This document shows positions 9,425-18,994 of a stretch of 64,000 bases of DNA, piece by piece. Under the pieces are notes generated by a model, which saw nothing but the letters and a program-made list of their open reading frames with translations, was not told the DNA's origin and searched no databases. Location: positions 248,001-312,000 of the forward strand of contig NZ_PUJW01000002.1 of NCBI RefSeq assembly GCF_011189575.1, written 5' to 3'. This DNA is from Photorhabdus cinerea. Lineage in GTDB: Bacteria; Pseudomonadota; Gammaproteobacteria; Enterobacterales; Enterobacteriaceae. The position numbers were made by a program, and so were the translations under genes. Positions within the stretch are counted from its first letter, which is position 1. Each line of letters begins with the position of its first letter.

Positions 9425-10663
9425 ATGAAAATGAAAAAGATAGTGGTCTTTTGGTTTGCTTTTACGCTAGTTAATTTTGCGCTGGCACTGCTAAGTTTGC
9501 AAGTGCGTGATGTCTGGAGCCTGTCGTCATTGGTGTGGTTTCCGGCAGGTTTGTTGCAAGGCATTTTTTGCGCCAGGGCGCCCCGGTACTGGCCTGTCTG
9601 GTTAATAACGGGGGCGTTGATTTCTCTGACCGCGAGCCAATGGTATGGCAGACCAGTAAGTGTATCGTTGATATTTGCTTGCATCAATGTCGTGATGTTG
9701 GTAGTGACGGGGCTAATCTGGCAATTTTTTTACGGTGTAATGTGGGCGCCAAAACGAGCAAGGGACATCTTTAATCTGACAGTGCTTTGCTCATTAAGCG
9801 GAATTATTGAGCGATTTGTTGCGAAGTTGGTACTTCATTTATTGGATTACCCTACCGATATATCCATTTCATTACCGATTGTCGTAGGTTCTGTGTTGAG
9901 TTATCTGCCGTTTACGTTTTTTGTTATTTCTTGCATCACCTACGAGAAAAGCCGGACCAGAGATAGGAGAGTCTATGGTTTATGGCTAGTGGCTTTGTTG
10001 GTTATGGCAGCGTTGTTTACCAGCCCGCCACCTGAAACCGGGAAAATACAATGGCAAGGAGTAGTGCTCATGTTTTCCTTCAGTTTGCCGATGCTACTAG
10101 CGTTAAGTGGCGATTTATTGGTATTAGGCAGCTTCTTATCTTTATGTACGCTAGGGGTTGTAAGTGCAACCATTTTTGGTTTTGGGCCATTTTCATCTCC
10201 ATCAATGAACCTTCAACAGAATGTACAAATGGCGGCATGGTACAGTACCGCGTTTACCTTGCCTGCGTTACTATGCTGTAGCTGTTTATATAACGCAATC
10301 AATGCATTGCATCGTCGTAAAGCGCGTTTTTTGCTAATGAAGATGATGCTGGAACAAGAACAGATTAATTGTTTTCGATTAAGTGCCGATGGGCGCTTGT
10401 ACTGGCATCATGATTCGGCCTGGATGCGGTGTGGAAAGGCGCCTGTCTACTGGTCACAGTTGATGGCTTGGGTGCATAAGGAGGATAGACAGAAAATTGA
10501 ACAGCTTAAAAGTTCAGTTTCTTTGATACCACAGATGTTAAAAGTACGAATTGCTGATGGCAAAGGTGAATTTAACCAGGTCATCATCGCCTTGATCGTT
10601 CATGTAGGAGAAAATGCCGGTTTTATTGAAGGAACGATGCGTGAAATAGCGGATAAAAAATAA
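9425..10663 (+). CDS. MASE1-type membrane sensor protein
   Basis: This is an integral membrane protein with about eight to ten hydrophobic segments over residues 1-300, in the pattern of the MASE1 sensory module (early motif VWFPAGLLQGIF). A soluble tail of about 110 residues resembles a PAS fold (sensor-like LSADGRLYWHH). There is no GGDEF, EAL or kinase domain, so it probably feeds a signal to the adjacent two-component proteins; that role is inference. The ATG at 9425 was chosen over the upstream GTG at 9404 because it begins the basic, hydrophobic N-terminus. It ends 16 bases before the response regulator. Confidence 0.72.
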   Translation: MKMKKIVVFWFAFTLVNFALALLSLQVRDVWSLSSLVWFPAGLLQGIFCARAPRYWPVWLITGALISLTASQWYGRPVSVSLIFACINVVMLVVTGLIWQFFYGVMWAPKRARDIFNLTVLCSLSGIIERFVAKLVLHLLDYPTDISISLPIVVGSVLSYLPFTFFVISCITYEKSRTRDRRVYGLWLVALLVMAALFTSPPPETGKIQWQGVVLMFSFSLPMLLALSGDLLVLGSFLSLCTLGVVSATIFGFGPFSSPSMNLQQNVQMAAWYSTAFTLPALLCCSCLYNAINALHRRKARFLLMKMMLEQEQINCFRLSADGRLYWHHDSAWMRCGKAPVYWSQLMAWVHKEDRQKIEQLKSSVSLIPQMLKVRIADGKGEFNQVIIALIVHVGENAGFIEGTMREIADKK

Positions 10664-10679
10664 TATGGAGAAATAACCT

Positions 10680-11306
10680 ATGTCAAGACGAGTCATTATT
10701 GCTGACGATCATCCAGTATTTTTATTAGGACTGCGTACGTTATTGGCTACATTGCCCGAGAATTATCAGGTTGTGGGGGAAGCACATGATGTTACCGCAC
10801 TTTTCTCTCTGCTGGAGGAAAAAGAGGCGGATATGCTGATTACGGATTTTAATATGCCAGGTGATAACCAGATCGATGGTCTGAGGATGATTAGCCGGAT
10901 ACGTGAGCAGTATCCAAACTTGCCTATTGTGGTGATCACGATGATTAGTGACCGGAAGATAGTTGCTTCGTTGATTGATTACAAAGTGAAAGCGATTTTA
11001 AACAAAAACAGTCTGTCTCACGAGCTAGTGAAAGGGTTGTACAGCACAACGGGACATGATGAGCCTTATTTAAGTAAGCAATTTCTCGAATCTCCAGGTG
11101 AGGAAGTTGTAAAAGCACTCACCGGCAAAGAGCTGGAAGTGATTAAATTATTGGGCCAAGGGTTGAGTGTGAATGATATCGCAGCGCGTTTGTACCGTAC
11201 TAAACAGACGATCAGTGCACAAAAAATCAGCGCGATGAAAAAGCTGGGATTAGACAATGAAGCCGCTCTTTATAATTATTTGCATCAGGTTGGATTGGGA
11301 TTGTAA
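10680..11306 (+). CDS. LuxR-family response regulator (EvgA/BvgA-like)
   Basis: A DNA-binding response regulator with an N-terminal receiver domain (acidic pair DD at residues 9-10, phospho-acceptor Asp56 in TDFNMPG, conserved Lys near residue 105) and a C-terminal LuxR helix-turn-helix (LTGKELEVIKLLGQGLSVND onward). The 208 residues are the normal length for EvgA/BvgA. It lies directly upstream of a BvgS-like hybrid kinase, separated by three bases, so the pair is almost certainly a phosphorelay. Target genes are unknown; the T6SS operon next door is a natural candidate, which is inference. Confidence 0.88.
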   Translation: MSRRVIIADDHPVFLLGLRTLLATLPENYQVVGEAHDVTALFSLLEEKEADMLITDFNMPGDNQIDGLRMISRIREQYPNLPIVVITMISDRKIVASLIDYKVKAILNKNSLSHELVKGLYSTTGHDEPYLSKQFLESPGEEVVKALTGKELEVIKLLGQGLSVNDIAARLYRTKQTISAQKISAMKKLGLDNEAALYNYLHQVGLGL

Positions 11307-11309
11307 CAA

Positions 11310-14300
11310 ATGAAAGGTTGGTGGAACGAACCTCGATGGGTAGCTATATTGTTACTCTTGTTGCCATTATCTGGCTGGAGTCTCAATCTGTTTGAATACC
11401 ATAATGCGCAAGATCTGCCTTCAGGCGGACTGCCGGTGGAATTTTATTCGAACGTCGTCACTCAGGAGTTTGTTCTATTACCTGTCAAAGAACACGAAAT
11501 TCTGGCGCCGCGTTTCCCAACACTAAAAGTCGGCATTCTTTGTTGTATTGGGGCGCCATTGGTTATCCATCGTTGGGATGGCAAGCTGGAAGGGATTTAT
11601 GCTGATTATCTTCGCCTGATTGAAACTGTGTTAAAAAGGCCGGTGGAGGTACGTTTGTTTGGTAACTGGGCATCCGCCTATGAAGCATTGCAGCGTGGAG
11701 ATATTCAGCTGTTATCGCATTCTGCCTCATCACGGTCGGGAAATAGGAACGATGATACTTACCCGATTCTGGTGCAGCCGCTAGCCCTGATTGTGCGTAA
11801 AGAACAAGTGAACATGCCATTTGACAAAATGAATATTATGGCAGCACCAGGCAGTAACCCGAATGTCATTAAGCAATTGAGCAAATATTACCGCAGCGTT
11901 TTAGTGGCGAAAAATCAACAGGAGGCGATTCAGGCGGTGGTGGATGGTCAAGTGGATGCTTATTTGGATGGTCAAAGCCAGATTGCCTATTTGCTGGCTT
12001 TTCGTCCATTTAGCGGGCTGACCTACCGTCGGGATCTTTCGCAGGGAGAACGGTACGATTTTCTTGGTCACAACGGTGATGATATGGTTGAAACGATCAA
12101 TCTCATTCTGACCGCAATTCCCCATGAGATAAGAAATAAGGTTTATCAACGTTGGGTTTCTGGGTTGGCTCTGGGAAATAATAACGACACTGCGATCTTT
12201 TCACCACGAGAAAAAGCCTGGATTAAAAAGAATCCTGTTGTCAATGTCGCCACCAGTCGTACAGCACCACCTTATTCATTCTTAGATAAAAATGGGGAAA
12301 TTACAGGGCTGGATATCGATATTTTACGTCTGATAGGCGAGAAAAGCGGCATCACCTTTAATTTTATTCCGGCAGATGGTGCTGTGGGGGTCAAAAAGCT
12401 GTTAAAAAACGGTGAAGCTCAAATGACTTCTTTGGTCAATACACCAGAGCGTAGCCGTTGGCTCTCTTTCAGCCATCCTTATGGTACGGTGGAATGGGTA
12501 ATGATTACCCGCAATGAGCGTAATGCGCCTTATGAATTTGAGCAACTTAAGCACCACCGGGTCGCTGTTCAGCGCGATCATGCACTAATGTCAGTATTGA
12601 AGCAGTATCCGGATATTTCCGTCGTGGAAGTTGACAATGTGATGAAAGGCGTTGATATGGTACTGGCCGGGGCAGCGGATGCAACCTTTGATAGCTTGAT
12701 TAGTGCTGATTATCTACAGGCAAGCCACTATGGTTCTAATATTTCTATTCAATTCTTTAGGGATTCCTTACAACCAGAACAGTACGCCATCCTACCTTCC
12801 TATCCTCAATTAGTTAGCATATTGAATAAAAGCATTGATGCACTACCTCCAAATGAGCTACGTGTGTTGCGCTTGAAATGGTTATCTATGGCGAATGTAA
12901 CTCCCTATGGTGACAATAAAATCTCTCCTTGGGTGAAGTTGTGGGGAGGGGCGTTATTTGTGATTGCATTGAGTTCAGCCTTTTGGGGGAGCTATCTTGC
13001 ACACCAAATCAGACGCCGTAAAAAGGCGGAAAATAACTTACAGAATTTGCTGGCATACTGGGAAACGTTATTTAATAACATTCCTACGCCTATGTTTGTC
13101 TGTGATCCAACGATGTGCATTACGGCAGCGAACCTCTATTTCCGGCGCGAAATGAGCCCGATAGAGTCTGATGTGATTGGCCGCAGTCTTTTTTCTCTCT
13201 GTTTCTTAGATCCTGATGATGAACAAGAGATCAGTATGATTTTCTTACGTTGTCTGGAGGGGGAACTGGCACATTTTTCTGACCGCAGCATTGTGGCACG
13301 AGGCAGAGACAAACATGTTTATTTATGGCTTGAAAGTTACCGAAATACCGAAGGCATTGTTCAGGGAATCATTGGTGGTTGGTTTGATGTCACTGAGCGT
13401 AAATTGCTAGCGCAAGAGTTGCGTCAGGAGCGCGATAAAGCTGAACTCGCCAGTTTGGAAAAATCAGATTTTCTGGCACACATGAGCCATGAGATCCGCA
13501 CTCCTTTGCAAGCGATTATCGGTATTCTCGATTTGGAAGTAAAACAGCAAACTCAGTCATCCGCACCATTACATATCGCGTGGCATGCCGCTATGTCCTT
13601 ACAGGGAATAATTGGTGATGTGCTGGATTTCTCCAAGATAGAAGCTGGACGCATGGTGCTGAATCTAAAGCCAGAATCATTGCAGGAAGTTTTGGAAAGT
13701 TGTGCGGCGACGTTTAGCCATCGAGCGAAGGAGAAGGGGCTGTATTTCACCCGGCAGTTCGATTTGCCATCTGAATATTATCATCTGCTGGATGCTACAC
13801 GTGTCACCCAGATAGTTAATAATCTGCTGGGTAATGCGATTAAATTTACTGAACAGGGTGGTGTGCGGATCAGCACTAGCTATCAGCATATTGCGGACAG
13901 TAATCGAGATGAAATTACGCTGGTGGTTGCAGATACCGGTTGCGGTATCCCGGAAACCCTGTATGAGGCTGTTTTATTGCCCTACGTACAGGTGACGCAG
14001 AATAGTGGTGGTAAAACCGGTACTGGGTTGGGATTACCTATCTCTGTACAGTTAGTTGAATTAATGGGGGGAAGCCTAAAAATCACTGGAGTACCCAGTG
14101 GTGGTGCACAGGTAACCGTGGTATTACCGCTTATGCGTAGTACGATTGAGAAGGAAACCGCGAGTGAAAGAACTGAAAATATTGGCACGGAGATTAATGA
14201 ACCACTGAATATCCTGGTGGTTGATGACTTACCAGCCAATTTACAGGTACTGTCATTACAGCTAGCGCCATCGGGCCATCGTGTTGTATTGGCTGAAAGC

Positions 14301-14918
14301 GGTGAACAGGCCATGAACCTGATGGAAGATGGGTATTTCGACATTGTGCTGACAGATTGCCAGATGCCGGTGATGAATGGTTACGAGCTGACTCAGTTAC
14401 TGAGAAAACATGAACGGCTGCGGCAATTACCGCCGTTCATTATTCTGGGGTGTACCGCGAATGCGTTTTCTACCGAGCAGGCACGTTGCCTGGAGGCGGG
14501 AATGGATGGTGTATTGATTAAGCCGCTGGTGCAAAGCAAGTTACTGGCAGAAATTACGCGTTATTACCGACAAGTCAATGATGAAGCAACGCTCCAGCTT
14601 GATGAGATTCAAACGTTGGCTCAGCAAGATATGACGGTAGAGCGTCAATTACTCAGTGCGATACAGAAGGGGATGGTGGAAGATATTTCAGAGCTGAGAC
14701 AACAGGAAAATCAACAACTCCATGAAAAAGTTGCACATCATGCACATCGTATGAAAGGCGCTTTTGCTCTGATGCGATATCAGCAGGGAATACGTGTCTG
14801 TCTGCGTATTGAAAAAGGCGAATGTTGTGATGAGAAAACAGTTGCCGTTTTGTTGACTCGTGCGGAACATTTCCAACGGCAGATCGAGCAGCGATTGGAA
14901 ATGTTGCAAGATGAGTAA
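11310..14918 (+). CDS. BvgS/EvgS-like unorthodox hybrid histidine kinase
   Basis: A 1202-residue phosphorelay sensor. In order it has a signal-anchor at the N-terminus, two periplasmic solute-binding-like (Venus flytrap) domains at about 70-300 and 305-530, a membrane segment near 550, a PAS domain, a HisKA domain with the phospho-acceptor His near 727 (SHEIRTP), an HATPase domain (NNLLGNAIKFTE, then DTGCGIP), a receiver with Asp near 1016 (TDCQMPVMNG) and a C-terminal HPt domain with His near 1145 (HAHRMKGA). This is the full BvgS/EvgS layout. It is probably co-transcribed with the regulator upstream. The sensed ligand cannot be read from sequence. Confidence 0.92.
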   Translation: MKGWWNEPRWVAILLLLLPLSGWSLNLFEYHNAQDLPSGGLPVEFYSNVVTQEFVLLPVKEHEILAPRFPTLKVGILCCIGAPLVIHRWDGKLEGIYADYLRLIETVLKRPVEVRLFGNWASAYEALQRGDIQLLSHSASSRSGNRNDDTYPILVQPLALIVRKEQVNMPFDKMNIMAAPGSNPNVIKQLSKYYRSVLVAKNQQEAIQAVVDGQVDAYLDGQSQIAYLLAFRPFSGLTYRRDLSQGERYDFLGHNGDDMVETINLILTAIPHEIRNKVYQRWVSGLALGNNNDTAIFSPREKAWIKKNPVVNVATSRTAPPYSFLDKNGEITGLDIDILRLIGEKSGITFNFIPADGAVGVKKLLKNGEAQMTSLVNTPERSRWLSFSHPYGTVEWVMITRNERNAPYEFEQLKHHRVAVQRDHALMSVLKQYPDISVVEVDNVMKGVDMVLAGAADATFDSLISADYLQASHYGSNISIQFFRDSLQPEQYAILPSYPQLVSILNKSIDALPPNELRVLRLKWLSMANVTPYGDNKISPWVKLWGGALFVIALSSAFWGSYLAHQIRRRKKAENNLQNLLAYWETLFNNIPTPMFVCDPTMCITAANLYFRREMSPIESDVIGRSLFSLCFLDPDDEQEISMIFLRCLEGELAHFSDRSIVARGRDKHVYLWLESYRNTEGIVQGIIGGWFDVTERKLLAQELRQERDKAELASLEKSDFLAHMSHEIRTPLQAIIGILDLEVKQQTQSSAPLHIAWHAAMSLQGIIGDVLDFSKIEAGRMVLNLKPESLQEVLESCAATFSHRAKEKGLYFTRQFDLPSEYYHLLDATRVTQIVNNLLGNAIKFTEQGGVRISTSYQHIADSNRDEITLVVADTGCGIPETLYEAVLLPYVQVTQNSGGKTGTGLGLPISVQLVELMGGSLKITGVPSGGAQVTVVLPLMRSTIEKETASERTENIGTEINEPLNILVVDDLPANLQVLSLQLAPSGHRVVLAESGEQAMNLMEDGYFDIVLTDCQMPVMNGYELTQLLRKHERLRQLPPFIILGCTANAFSTEQARCLEAGMDGVLIKPLVQSKLLAEITRYYRQVNDEATLQLDEIQTLAQQDMTVERQLLSAIQKGMVEDISELRQQENQQLHEKVAHHAHRMKGAFALMRYQQGIRVCLRIEKGECCDEKTVAVLLTRAEHFQRQIEQRLEMLQDE

Positions 14919-15273
14919 AATACTATTATGGGAACCTTATTTTGAAGTTGATCTAAATTTAAATCAACCAACTAAATCCCTGAAACGATAGTATCTAAAG
15001 CTGCCATGATATCGGAGTGAATACTAGGCATAACACAGACGATATCTGTAGCTTTTAACTTGCTCTTCGCTACCGTTGTGACTGACTTTGTAATAACGAC
15101 ATACCGATCACCTTTAATCTCAATCACTGGCGTTATCTGACAACAAAGCAATCGGCATTATTACCTGTGAATCATAGTCGTCTAGGAGAGCATAAAATCT
15201 GTAGGGTATTTATGCTCTCCCTCCATTCAGGTACAGCTATGCCCATGGTGAGAAAGACCTTTTCCTCCGTCTC
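14919..15273. other. Gene-free stretch between kinase gene and lasso operon
   Basis: This 355-base region separates the plus-strand kinase gene from the end of the minus-strand lasso operon (convergent). It holds a perfect 12-bp stem, GGAGAGCATAAA at 15185-15196 pairing with 15209-15220, without a clear T-tract on either side. I see no open frame worth calling in it. Confidence 0.5.
15185..15220. terminator. Hairpin downstream of the lasso operon
   Basis: A 12-bp perfect stem with a 12-base loop lies about 55 bases past the stop of the ABC transporter gene. No uridine run follows in either direction, so intrinsic termination is uncertain; it may instead protect the 3' end. Confidence 0.35.
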
Positions 15274-17040
15274 CTATATCATCTCAGTGCGTTTCTGATA
15301 GAAACTGGCTTGACTATGAAACATTCGGGCATATTTTCCGTTCTGTGCGATAAGTTCATCATGTGTCCCTGCTTCAACAAGGCGACCCTGGTGCAATACG
15401 ATAATGCGGTCGACAAAGCGCGTTAAGGAAAGGCGATGACTGACAATAACGGTTGTCCGTTGCTTGGCGAGTTTGAGTATAAGACGCATTATCTCGCCTT
15501 CAGACTCTGGGTCAAGCGCTGAGGTGGGTTCATCGAAAACAAGCAGGTCGGCATCATCAACGTGAGCCATTGCCCGCGCGATAGCCAGCCGTTGCCATTG
15601 TCCTCCAGATATATCGGCTCCACCTTCTATTTCCGTCGTTAATGGTGTATCCAGCCGCTTTTCAAGAAAATTAAGGCCAACCTCCCGCAGATATTCGTTG
15701 ATAGATTGCGTATCGCTGGTAACAAGATTACCACTTACGTCAAGTGGGAAACGTGCAAAGTCTTGAAATACACCAATGACGCGTGGAGGAATACGCGATA
15801 TCGACCACGTTAGTTCGCCAGTGGTCGGTGCATATAGCCCGCATAGCATTTTGAGCAGGCTTGTTTTTCCAGCGCCATTTTCACCAACGATTGCGATCGT
15901 CTGCCCATGCTGAATGTTCAAATCAATTTTCTCCAACGCAGCTCGTTCAGTACCTGGATAGTGCAGTTCAACATCTCGCAATGTTATATAGGGTATGATC
16001 ACCGATGATTTGGGCACAGGCTGAGGCTTACGCATGTCCTCGCAATTTGTCTTCTGTTTAGCCGTATGGATGGAAACTAGGTTGCGATACGGACGTACGG
16101 CATATGACACTCGCAACAGGTCACCGAAATTAAAAATGACCGCTGATAGGCCGTCTTTCAGTTGAACGAGTGCACCAAGCAAAAAGGCGAGCTGAGCAAT
16201 GCTGAACTTACCTAACTGAAATCCATTGACAACAACATAAAGCGGTATGCTCAGACAGATGCTCGCGAACAAGGAGGTGAGCAACAGTTTAATGGCGTTA
16301 CGTGTACGTACCTGCTTGATATGCTTAAGATAGTTATCATAAAGAGTTTGCCACCGACTCAGCAAATGCGCCTGCATACGATAAAGACGCAAATCTTTAG
16401 CAAATTCAGGCTGTGTTAATATTCGCTCCAGAATACGTAGTTCGTTAAATGTCGCTGCATGATGTTCCTGCACATCCCAACTTTCGCTTTCCGTTCGAGC
16501 ACGGTACATCACGGTAGGCACCATGCCCATCAGCATAAGGAAAGGGATCCACCATGCGACTTGCCCTGTCAGGAAAAGAATCGGAATAATCATCAAAATT
16601 CCCGTACATACGGCGTATAGATGTGACACCATCTCACCCAATTCATCGCCGACTTTGGTCGAGAGAATAGCCATTTCACGTAGTTTGGTGTCTTCATGAA
16701 TGGCGAGGCCCGGGAACGTTGCGATGATCTCGTTCACCTTACGTTTCAGCAGCATGACTGCTGAATCTCGCAATGTATCTACGATAAAGTTTGAGATAGC
16801 ATTCAGTCCGTCCTGAAAACCACTGAGTATAAAATAGGTAGACACTAATGCGATGACAGCCGCTGCGGCTATATTGGTGGTTAGGACTTCTATGAGATGA
16901 GCGTTGATATAAAGTAACGCGCTAGGAATGAGGCCAATGACAAGATTAGAGACAATAGCAATAGTTAACGCGCGCGGTGCTGCTTGCCATAACAGCGACA
17001 ATGCATTGCGGAGGTTTTGTATGTTATCCCAATATTTCAT
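15274..17040 (-). CDS. Lasso-peptide ABC exporter (D protein)
   Basis: A 588-residue half-transporter with six membrane segments over about residues 1-330 and a C-terminal ATPase: Walker A GENGAGKTS near 387, signature ISGGQ near 478, Walker B LLVFDEP near 500 and switch His in VIVSHR. It is the last gene of the lasso operon, 18 bases after the C gene. By analogy with McjD it exports and gives self-immunity to the mature peptide. It has no N-terminal C39 peptidase domain, which fits lasso systems where the B protease removes the leader. General ABC-B exporter is the fallback call. Confidence 0.87.
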   Translation of the reverse strand: MKYWDNIQNLRNALSLLWQAAPRALTIAIVSNLVIGLIPSALLYINAHLIEVLTTNIAAAAVIALVSTYFILSGFQDGLNAISNFIVDTLRDSAVMLLKRKVNEIIATFPGLAIHEDTKLREMAILSTKVGDELGEMVSHLYAVCTGILMIIPILFLTGQVAWWIPFLMLMGMVPTVMYRARTESESWDVQEHHAATFNELRILERILTQPEFAKDLRLYRMQAHLLSRWQTLYDNYLKHIKQVRTRNAIKLLLTSLFASICLSIPLYVVVNGFQLGKFSIAQLAFLLGALVQLKDGLSAVIFNFGDLLRVSYAVRPYRNLVSIHTAKQKTNCEDMRKPQPVPKSSVIIPYITLRDVELHYPGTERAALEKIDLNIQHGQTIAIVGENGAGKTSLLKMLCGLYAPTTGELTWSISRIPPRVIGVFQDFARFPLDVSGNLVTSDTQSINEYLREVGLNFLEKRLDTPLTTEIEGGADISGGQWQRLAIARAMAHVDDADLLVFDEPTSALDPESEGEIMRLILKLAKQRTTVIVSHRLSLTRFVDRIIVLHQGRLVEAGTHDELIAQNGKYARMFHSQASFYQKRTEMI

Positions 17041-17058
17041 GATGGCAGTCTCGGCTCA

Positions 17059-17898
17059 TTAGTTCACGAAAGTACGCAAGGGTGAAAATTTCAGGTAGTT
17101 AATTACAGAAGTTCGCTCCTGCGTAAATTTCTTCAGCCAGGCTTCAAGATCTATCACACCACGCAGGTAATGGTATTCAACACCAAGCTGAGTGTTGGGA
17201 TCTTCTGTCGCAATGATATAGGCTATCAAATAGCGACGGAATTGGGCCTGATCAATGAACTTCCAACTATCCAAGATCATCGGTCTATCCGTCAAACGTA
17301 ACATCTCTTTCGCGCTGTTATAAAGCATACGACGAGCCATCAATGCATAGCTCGTTTTGCTCTGTTTGTTGGTAACAAAATTGGGTAGTATGTCGGAATA
17401 AGCCTTTCTCGCCAGCATCTTTGAAGTTGCATATGGGTTGGCAAGATTGAGACGCTTGTAATCATGGTTTAGATGCGGTGGACAGGACAGCATAAATGCG
17501 GTCATCCTCGGATCCAGAAGAGGGTGAGAATGTGTGCAGTAAATGTTCAGCGAATCGAAATAAGTGGCCCGAGGAAAAAGCAAAGTTTTAATGTAATCAT
17601 GGCCAAGGTATTGAGCCTGAGCGCGTGCTATCTTTATTTTTTGTAATTTAGCTTGCTGATGCAGCTCAGCTCCAAAGTAGTCGGGCAGCCTCTGGTCATT
17701 TGACTCCTCCTTAATCAACGCCCGTCTTCCCAAATAAGGTGAAAGAGAAGTGAGTATATGGCGAAAGTAGTCCAGAGAAAAAGGACGCACACGCAGATTC
17801 TCGGTGATATATTTATGTAATTCCCCGATTCCGTCGTGTATACGAATCGAATCTAGAATCCATTGATGCATTGATGCATTGATGCATTGATTCTCCAA
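17059..17898 (-). pseudogene. Lasso cyclase C, C-terminal fragment (out of frame)
   Basis: This frame carries the C-terminal part of the asparagine-synthetase-like lactam synthetase. The only initiation codon near its beginning is a TTG at 17898 inside the coding region of the upstream fragment, so independent translation is doubtful. Removing two 8-bp units, or adding one, at 17862-17885 joins it to the upstream frame and gives a continuous protein of 639 or 647 residues. The junction then reads GDIILGESMHQWILDSIR, as expected after the GEGGD motif. With the present repeat number the gene is OFF. Confidence 0.8.
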
Positions 17899-18994
17899 GA
17901 ATAATATCCCCGCCTTCTCCCGTCATAATAAGCGATATATTGTTGTGCTGAAAAACGCTAGCGAAAGCCTCCTTGGCAAGTGGGTTAGCGGATGGTTCCG
18001 GTCCGTCGACGTAGGAGATTGGATCGTCTGGTGCCGGCAAACGAAGAAAATTATCGGCATAGACGATATTGTGAGGAAGGTTGCAGTGATGAACTAGTGC
18101 CTCAACAATTTTATCATCTTGGCTCATTGCAAGGTCTGCATCTCTGAAGCTCATATTGACGCAGAACATGGGAGGGCTTTTATTCAGCGCGAGACTTGCG
18201 CCGAGGACAGTACTTGAGTCTATTCCTCCACTTAGCAGGATCCCATCCGCGCCGGCTTTGAGGCGGTCTGCCACACAGGTATCAAAGTATTCTCGGAATG
18301 CGTGCTGAAAGTTTTCATGATTCTCATGATAAGAGAGCGTCTTACCGTACTGAGAAGCCGCGCTTGTGTTCATTGGCGATAATTTAAACATTCCATCTGT
18401 TCTATTGATCTTCAATACGCTGCTTATCGGCATCTTTCGTATTTCGGCAAAGAAAGTTGCACCATCGGCCAGTTCGTTTTCTCCTACCATGACGGATTGT
18501 GCCAGGAATTCAGAGCACGACTCATGCCTTATGTTGAGCGGCACACGATGGAACAACAGTAATATTCTTAAGTCATTACTAATGACCCACTGTTTATTCT
18601 TTCCCTGCCAGTAATAAACTGGATGTGTCGCATAGTGATCAGTCACCGCAAGCACATGGTCGGGCTGAATCGATATGTAGCTAAACTCACCCACTACTCT
18701 CCCTTGAGAGGGATCAAGTATCGGCGCGTTTTGGCGGAATGATGAAATAAGAAGATCGCTGTCCAAATCACGTATCCATCCGCTGTAAGATGAATGAGCA
18801 GTAGATGTTTCAATGCTAGTCAACTTTCGTTCAGTGTCGCAAAGGCGAACATCGGCTTCGATCATTGTTGCCCATTGATGATCCATCTTCTTTATACTAT
18901 CGATTTGGATATCTGTCATGGCATTGAAGAGAGCGTTAACATATGTATCTATATCAATCGTCGTAGCGTTTATTACCACCGACCAAAGTTTCAT
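17813..18994 (-). CDS. Lasso cyclase C (asparagine synthetase-like), N-terminal frame
   Basis: The C protein activates the side-chain carboxylate of the core peptide with ATP and closes the macrolactam. This frame holds the N-terminal glutaminase-like domain without a catalytic Cys at residue 2, and the start of the synthetase domain: PP-loop SGGIDSS near residue 255 and TGEGGD near 355. It then runs into an 8-bp tandem repeat, shifts frame relative to the rest and stops after a short unrelated tail. The start at 18994 overlaps the B2 stop (ATGA), preferred to the ATG at 19009. The remainder lies at 17059-17898 in the next frame. Confidence 0.85.
   Translation of the reverse strand: MKLWSVVINATTIDIDTYVNALFNAMTDIQIDSIKKMDHQWATMIEADVRLCDTERKLTSIETSTAHSSYSGWIRDLDSDLLISSFRQNAPILDPSQGRVVGEFSYISIQPDHVLAVTDHYATHPVYYWQGKNKQWVISNDLRILLLFHRVPLNIRHESCSEFLAQSVMVGENELADGATFFAEIRKMPISSVLKINRTDGMFKLSPMNTSAASQYGKTLSYHENHENFQHAFREYFDTCVADRLKAGADGILLSGGIDSSTVLGASLALNKSPPMFCVNMSFRDADLAMSQDDKIVEALVHHCNLPHNIVYADNFLRLPAPDDPISYVDGPEPSANPLAKEAFASVFQHNNISLIMTGEGGDIILGESMHQCINASMDSRFDSYTRRNRGIT
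17862..17891. repeat. 8-bp tandem repeat inside the lasso cyclase gene
   Basis: Three perfect head-to-tail copies of ATTGATGC (17862-17885) are followed by a partial fourth (ATTGAT). The reading frame of the cyclase breaks exactly here. Because 8 is not a multiple of 3, each gain or loss of a unit changes frame; the counts one copy fewer by two, or one copy more, restore it. This is the structure of a slipped-strand contingency locus. Confidence 0.9.

Noticed and set aside
17059..17898. An independent gene starting at TTG 17898
   Set aside because: The start lies inside the upstream frame and repeat tract, and the frames fuse cleanly when repeat number changes.
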